From Verrucomicrobiales bacterium (GTDB lineage: Bacteria; Verrucomicrobiota; Verrucomicrobiia; Verrucomicrobiales; DEV007), in assembly GCA_013911195.1 (NCBI GenBank), contig JACETS010000002.1:1-38001 (forward strand): a stretch of 38,001 nucleotides of DNA, given 5' to 3'. A program made the translations under genes and the position numbers. This document shows positions 34,601 through 38,001 of the stretch, piece after piece. Numbering within the stretch: position 1 is the stretch's first letter; each line of letters begins with the position of its first letter. Under the pieces are notes generated by a model. It ran no database searches and had not been told where the DNA came from. It saw only the letters and a program-made list of their open reading frames with translations.

Positions 34601-36243
34601 CCAAGCCGGGTGAAGGTGGAGAACTTCCTGGCAAAAAAGTCGATGATAACATTGCTCGCATTAGACACAGTACTCCTGGAGTTGGTTTAATTAGCCCTCC
34701 TCCTCACCACGATATCTATTCAATTGAGGATCTTGCACAACTCATCCATGACCTAAAGAATGCAAACCGTCATTCAAGAGTGAGTGTTAAACTGGTTTCT
34801 GAAGTAGGTGTTGGCACTGTTGCTTCTGGAGTAACAAAAGCCAAAGCTGATCACATTGTTATTGCTGGAGAGACTGGGGGAACCGGTGCTTCTCCATTGA
34901 CCAGCATCAAACACGCTGGATTGCCATGGGAGCTTGGCGTTGCTGAAACACACCAAACACTCGTCCTAAATGACCTCAGGAGTCGTGTTGTCATTCAGAC
35001 TGATGGTGGGCTTAAGACTGGAAGAGACGTCGTTATAGCTGCTCTTTTGGGTGCTGAAGAAATGGGCTTTGCAACTGCTCCTTTAATAACAATGGGCTGT
35101 ATAATGATGCGAAAGTGTCACCTTAATACCTGTCCTGTTGGAATAGCCACACAAAACAAAGAGTTGAGGAAGAAATTTAACGGTTCACCGGACTATGTAG
35201 TGAATTATCTTTTCATGGTTGCAGAAGAAGCCCGTACGATAATGGCGGATCTTGGATTTAGAAACATAAACGAAATGATCGGTCGTGTTGATGCCTTGGA
35301 AATGCAGAAAGCAATTGATCATTGGAAAGCAGACGGGATAGACCTATCATCAATCCTAACACCTGCCGAAAAACCACATCCTGATGTCGGAACCTATTGC
35401 ACAGAGTCTCAAGACCATGGGCTTGATGAGGTTCTTGATATGAAGTTATTAGAGTTAGCCAAGCAAACTCTTGAAAATGGTAGTCCGGTAAGCATCGAAT
35501 TGCCAATCATCAACACTGATAGAACAGTAGGTACAATACTAAGCAATGAAGTAGCTAAATCTCAAGGAGGTAATATACTTCCAGAAGATACTATCAAAAT
35601 TAAGTTCAAAGGCTCAGCAGGGCAAAGTCTCGGTGCTTTTCTAGCGCAGGGAATAAGTATTGATTTGGAGGGTGATGCCAATGATTACGTAGGAAAAGGT
35701 CTTTCAGGTGGAAAAATTGCAATTTATCCTCCTGACTCTTCGGATTTTGTTCCTGAACAAAATATAATCGCTGGAAATGTTTGCCTTTATGGAGCAACAG
35801 GGGGTAAAGCATTTTTTAGAGGGCACGCTGCAGAAAGGTTTTGCGTCCGAAACAGCGGGGCTCAAGCAGTTATCGAGGGCGTTGGAGATCACGGATGCGA
35901 ATACATGACTGGAGGACGTGCAGTTATCCTTGGACCGACAGGTCGAAATTTTGCCGCAGGAATGTCTGGTGGGGTGGCGTACATTTGGGATCCTAATAAT
36001 GAATTCCCGCCTAACTGCAATATGGAGATGGTCAATCTTGAAAAAGTTTCAGACCAAGAAGATATCGAAGAACTTAGATCTTTGATAACTGAGCATGAAG
36101 AGGTTACTGGCTCTTCAGTTGCAAATTATATTTTAAAAGATTGGGACAAATCACTAAGTTGTTTTGTCAAAGTGATGCCTACTGATTACAAAAGAGTTTT
36201 GGAAGAACGTAAACAAGCCGCAAACAAAGAACTAGTTGCATAG
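31681..36243 (+). CDS. gltB: Glutamate synthase, large (alpha) subunit
   Basis: GltB takes ammonia from glutamine and makes glutamate from 2-oxoglutarate. The 1520-residue protein starts with a 21-residue propeptide removed to expose Cys22 ([14 protein letters not shown]), the nucleophile of the glutaminase domain (to ~residue 430; [31 protein letters not shown]). The linking central domain follows (~residues 480-770), then the FMN synthase domain (~850-1230) with [43 protein letters not shown] and [10 protein letters not shown]. The 3Fe-4S cysteines are in [17 protein letters not shown]. The C-terminal beta-helix (~1270-1500) has [11 protein letters not shown] and [20 protein letters not shown]. 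All cofactor sites appear intact. The gltD subunit follows after 11 bp. A structured leader may control it. Confidence 0.97.
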   Translation: MSFKTFPKKQGLYDPAFEKDSCGVGFVANMKGVPDHQIVLDALEMLVRMEHRGGCGCEPNTGDGAGILVGLPEGFLRKVAKSDLDLDLPEKGQFGAGLVFLPKDENERKKCITEVEKIISEHGQVCLGWRDVPVCTEEANVGPAARAAEPDIKQLFIGAADGIEGDDFERQLYLIRKRSSHQLRFDYELNERLLFYICSLSSKVMIYKGMLNTAQVLKYFKDLQNPDFETHLAMVHSRFSTNTFPSWDRAQPFRFMSHNGEINTLRGNINAMRSREGTLKTDLFGEHLSKLYPIMEDECSDSGNFDNALEFLLMSGRSLQEAVLLMVPEAWQKHKQMDQDKRDFYEYNSNIMEPWDGPASIVFTDGKYIGAVLDRNGLRPSRYYLTKDDRVIMGSEVGVVDVDPKDIVAKGRLQPGKMFLVDFEKGKMVPDDEIKSEFSTQRPYGEWLRNQKISLDDLEASSNFPGLSEDNLLQRMQAFGFTAETMQFMLLPIVNEKRDPLGSMGNDAALACLSDKPRMPYDYFRQLFAQVTNPAIDSIREEVIMSLECFIGPERNLLETTEKHAQRLSLQHPILTNKQLHSLKNMDHKGWKSKVIDITFPRSEGISGVKKTIDRICLEAKEAINNGYSLAILSDRNISGDRVPLSTLLASGAVHQYLVKNALRTQIGLVLETGEAREVHHHCLLVGYGADAINPYLAFEALWKSRRDGIMDPGEFKDDSSLEEAYLKGVAKGMLKVMAKMGISTLHSYKGAQIFEAVGLKDDVIDLCFRGTASRVQGLDLSELAEEMLRRHALGYPPRDGVKLPTLPNPGEFHWRADGEKHMWNPESISALQVAARNNNFESYKQFSNHINNSNKALCALRGLMEFKPEANGGSISIDEVEPASEIVKRFCTGAMSFGSISAEAHEGLAIAMNRLGGKSNTGEGGEDPERFKPLPNGDSKRSAIKQIASGRFGVTIWYLTNADELQIKVSQGAKPGEGGELPGKKVDDNIARIRHSTPGVGLISPPPHHDIYSIEDLAQLIHDLKNANRHSRVSVKLVSEVGVGTVASGVTKAKADHIVIAGETGGTGASPLTSIKHAGLPWELGVAETHQTLVLNDLRSRVVIQTDGGLKTGRDVVIAALLGAEEMGFATAPLITMGCIMMRKCHLNTCPVGIATQNKELRKKFNGSPDYVVNYLFMVAEEARTIMADLGFRNINEMIGRVDALEMQKAIDHWKADGIDLSSILTPAEKPHPDVGTYCTESQDHGLDEVLDMKLLELAKQTLENGSPVSIELPIINTDRTVGTILSNEVAKSQGGNILPEDTIKIKFKGSAGQSLGAFLAQGISIDLEGDANDYVGKGLSGGKIAIYPPDSSDFVPEQNIIAGNVCLYGATGGKAFFRGHAAERFCVRNSGAQAVIEGVGDHGCEYMTGGRAVILGPTGRNFAAGMSGGVAYIWDPNNEFPPNCNMEMVNLEKVSDQEDIEELRSLITEHEEVTGSSVANYILKDWDKSLSCFVKVMPTDYKRVLEERKQAANKELVA

Positions 36244-36254
36244 AGTTAAACAAT

Positions 36255-37838
36255 ATGGGAAAACCGACAGGATTTTTGGAACATGAGCGTGAGGCTGTGC
36301 CTTATCGAGATCCCCTCGATCGTTTGAATGATTATGGCGAGATTAATACTCGTCCTTCTGAAAAGCATCTTCAAACTCAAGGATCAAGATGTATGGATTG
36401 TGGTGTCCCATTCTGCCAGTCAGGAAATGGTTGCCCGATTGATAATTTAATACCCGAGTGGAATCATTTGGTTTATCAAAAGAGATGGAGAGAGGCAATC
36501 GATAGGCTTCATAAAACTAACAACTTCCCAGAATTTACCGGTCGAGTATGTCCAGCCCCATGTGAAGGATCATGTGTTTTGGGAATTACTAATCCACCTG
36601 TAACCATCAAAAATATTGAAAACACCATCATTAATAAAGCTTTTGAAGAGGGCTGGGTTTCATCAAATTCACCAAAAGAACGCACTGGAAAAAAAGTAGC
36701 AATCGTTGGCTCAGGTCCAGCTGGATTGGCTGCAGCCGATCAGCTGAATAAAGTTGGTCATGAAGTCACTGTTTACGAAAGGGCTGACAGGATTGGCGGT
36801 TTGTTGATGTATGGGATTCCAAATATGAAATTGGATAAGGATGTTGTTGAGCGTCGTGTTTCCTTAATGCGTGATTCAGGAATTAAATTTGTTACTTGTG
36901 CACACGTTGGCAAAAAAGATGATTTTGAAAACGGGCACATGACTCAAATTATGGAGGAGAATGGATCTAAGATTAAGTACATTGATCCCAACGATTTATT
37001 CAAAGAGCATGATGCTCTTTTGATGGCAACAGGTGCTACTAAGCCATTCGATCCTACGGGACGGAATCCTGGTCGGGAGTTGAAAGGTATTCAGTTCGCT
37101 ATGGATTTTTTAACTCGTAATACCAAGAGTCTTTTGGATTCTAATCTCGAAAACGGTGAATATACGTCAGCCAAAGATAAGAATGTTATTGTTATAGGTG
37201 GAGGTGATACAGGAGCTGATTGTATAGGAACTTCACTTAGGCACGGATGTAAGGAGGTTGTAAACTTTGAATTACTTGATAAGCCTCCCAAGGAAAGAGC
37301 GGCCAACAATCCTTGGCCCCAGTGGCCACGTATCTATCGTCTTGATTATTCTCATGCTGAAAATAAAGCAAAAAACGGTAATGATCCGCGAGCTTATCAT
37401 GTTTTAGCAAAGGAATTTATCGGAGATGAAAACGGTAATGTTAAAGCTGTTAAAACTGTCGAAGTTGATTGGTCTAGTCCTGTTGAGAATGGTCCTCCAT
37501 TTAGTGAAATAGAGGGATCTGAAAAAGAGTGGCCAGCGGACCTTGTTCTTCTTGCCACTGGATTTGTTGGACCTGAACTAGAAGTAGGCGACATGTTAGG
37601 TGTTGAAAAGCAAAATCCTCGTGGTAATTGGGAAACCTTCGCTGGTGAGCATGGAGAATTCACATCCAACATAGAAGGTGTCTTTACGGCGGGTGATTGT
37701 CGTCGAGGTCAATCTCTTGTTGTGTGGGCAATTAATGAAGGGCGAGGTGCTGCAAGGGCGATTGACATTTATTTGATGGGAAGCAGCTTGCTTCCTGCTC
37801 CTGGCGTCACCCAGGGTGGAGTGGTTGCAAATGTCTAA
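36255..37838 (+). CDS. gltD: Glutamate synthase, small (beta) subunit
   Basis: GltD passes electrons from NADPH through FAD and 4Fe-4S clusters to GltB. The 527-residue protein has two cysteine groups at the N-terminus ([16 protein letters not shown] and [13 protein letters not shown]), a FAD-binding site [17 protein letters not shown] near residue 150, an NADPH site [20 protein letters not shown] near residue 312 and the C-terminal FAD motif [20 protein letters not shown]. The start ATG gives [12 protein letters not shown], the usual beginning. It is translated just 11 bp behind gltB and surely belongs to the same operon. Confidence 0.97.
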   Translation: MGKPTGFLEHEREAVPYRDPLDRLNDYGEINTRPSEKHLQTQGSRCMDCGVPFCQSGNGCPIDNLIPEWNHLVYQKRWREAIDRLHKTNNFPEFTGRVCPAPCEGSCVLGITNPPVTIKNIENTIINKAFEEGWVSSNSPKERTGKKVAIVGSGPAGLAAADQLNKVGHEVTVYERADRIGGLLMYGIPNMKLDKDVVERRVSLMRDSGIKFVTCAHVGKKDDFENGHMTQIMEENGSKIKYIDPNDLFKEHDALLMATGATKPFDPTGRNPGRELKGIQFAMDFLTRNTKSLLDSNLENGEYTSAKDKNVIVIGGGDTGADCIGTSLRHGCKEVVNFELLDKPPKERAANNPWPQWPRIYRLDYSHAENKAKNGNDPRAYHVLAKEFIGDENGNVKAVKTVEVDWSSPVENGPPFSEIEGSEKEWPADLVLLATGFVGPELEVGDMLGVEKQNPRGNWETFAGEHGEFTSNIEGVFTAGDCRRGQSLVVWAINEGRGAARAIDIYLMGSSLLPAPGVTQGGVVANV

Positions 37839-37882
37839 GCGCGGATAATAGTTTATTAGAAATAATCATACGAAATAGTGTG

Positions 37883-38001
37883 ATGCCTTTGGAATCAAAC
37901 GAGCCCTGCCCTTTTCTTCCGAAGATTGTGAAAAAAGTTACAGCTTCTGACTCTCGAGCTTTAGGTGATTCAAAAGGTTTAGACTTTTATAAACTTTGTC
38001 T
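37883..38001 (+). CDS. Start of an unidentified gene, cut by the window edge
   Basis: An ATG at 37883, 44 bp after gltD, opens a frame that runs without stop to the last base (about 39 residues, MPLESNEPCPFLPKIVKKVT then ASDSRALGDSKGLDFYKLC). No signal peptide or recognisable motif is visible in this short piece, and no Shine-Dalgarno sequence is clear. It could belong to the glt transcript. Because only the start is visible, both its reality and its family stay uncertain. Confidence 0.45.
   Translation, partial: MPLESNEPCPFLPKIVKKVTASDSRALGDSKGLDFYKLC

Noticed and set aside
1-38001. Mobile elements, CRISPR arrays, rRNA, prophage
   Set aside because: No transposase, integrase, regularly spaced repeats or rRNA sequence were seen on either strand; only one tRNA was found, and it has no integration signs beside it.

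Overview
This is an AT-rich, gene-dense chromosomal segment, most likely from a marine member of the Verrucomicrobiota (PVC group, Opitutae-like). The evidence is a PSD1/DUF1553 plus DUF1501 gene pair, a secreted PQQ-propeller protein with the WEQWRGPNRNG start typical of Planctomycetes/Verrucomicrobia, a secreted HEAT/TPR protein, and the general character of the housekeeping genes. The taxonomy is inferred from gene content only. I see no insertion sequence, prophage, CRISPR array or rRNA.

Layout. 1-2003: end of a PSD1-type (DUF1553) gene and a Tat-exported DUF1501 protein. 2030-4579: HAD phosphatase, a glycosyltransferase resembling selenosugar synthase SenB, and a TPR protein. 4681-7184: a short recO, prfB with an intact programmed +1 frameshift site (the ORF track misses its first 27 codons), trmD, and a tRNA-Pro(GGG) gene on the opposite strand. 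7334-12817: a complete arginine block argC-argJ-argB-argD-argF, with ATGA overlaps at B/D and D/F. 12801-15604: an APS kinase fused to a shortened, apparently inactive ATP-sulfurylase domain, and a conserved-looking protein I do not recognise. 15676-19122: polX-plsY-gpsA on the minus strand, ending in a candidate intrinsic terminator. 19280-21262: a hybrid sensor kinase whose phospho-accepting histidine is replaced. 21300-24847: divergent serA and ilvD. 24853-28819: secreted PQQ-propeller and HEAT/TPR proteins. 28959-31432: ompH/skp-like, scpB, pheA. 31681-37838: gltB-gltD, preceded by a 248-bp gap with a candidate structured leader. 37883-end: start of an unidentified gene.

Together the window is dominated by amino-acid biosynthesis: arginine from glutamate, glutamate from glutamine and 2-oxoglutarate, serine, branched-chain amino acids and phenylalanine. 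Around this sit translation functions (RF2, TrmD and one of its expected substrates), phospholipid synthesis (PlsY, GpsA), DNA repair (RecO, PolX), chromosome segregation (ScpB) and envelope functions. The points most worth following are the decayed ATP-sulfurylase/APS-kinase fusion, the histidine-less hybrid kinase, the SenB-like enzyme without SenA or SenC nearby, the unrecognised 451-residue protein, and the gltB leader.
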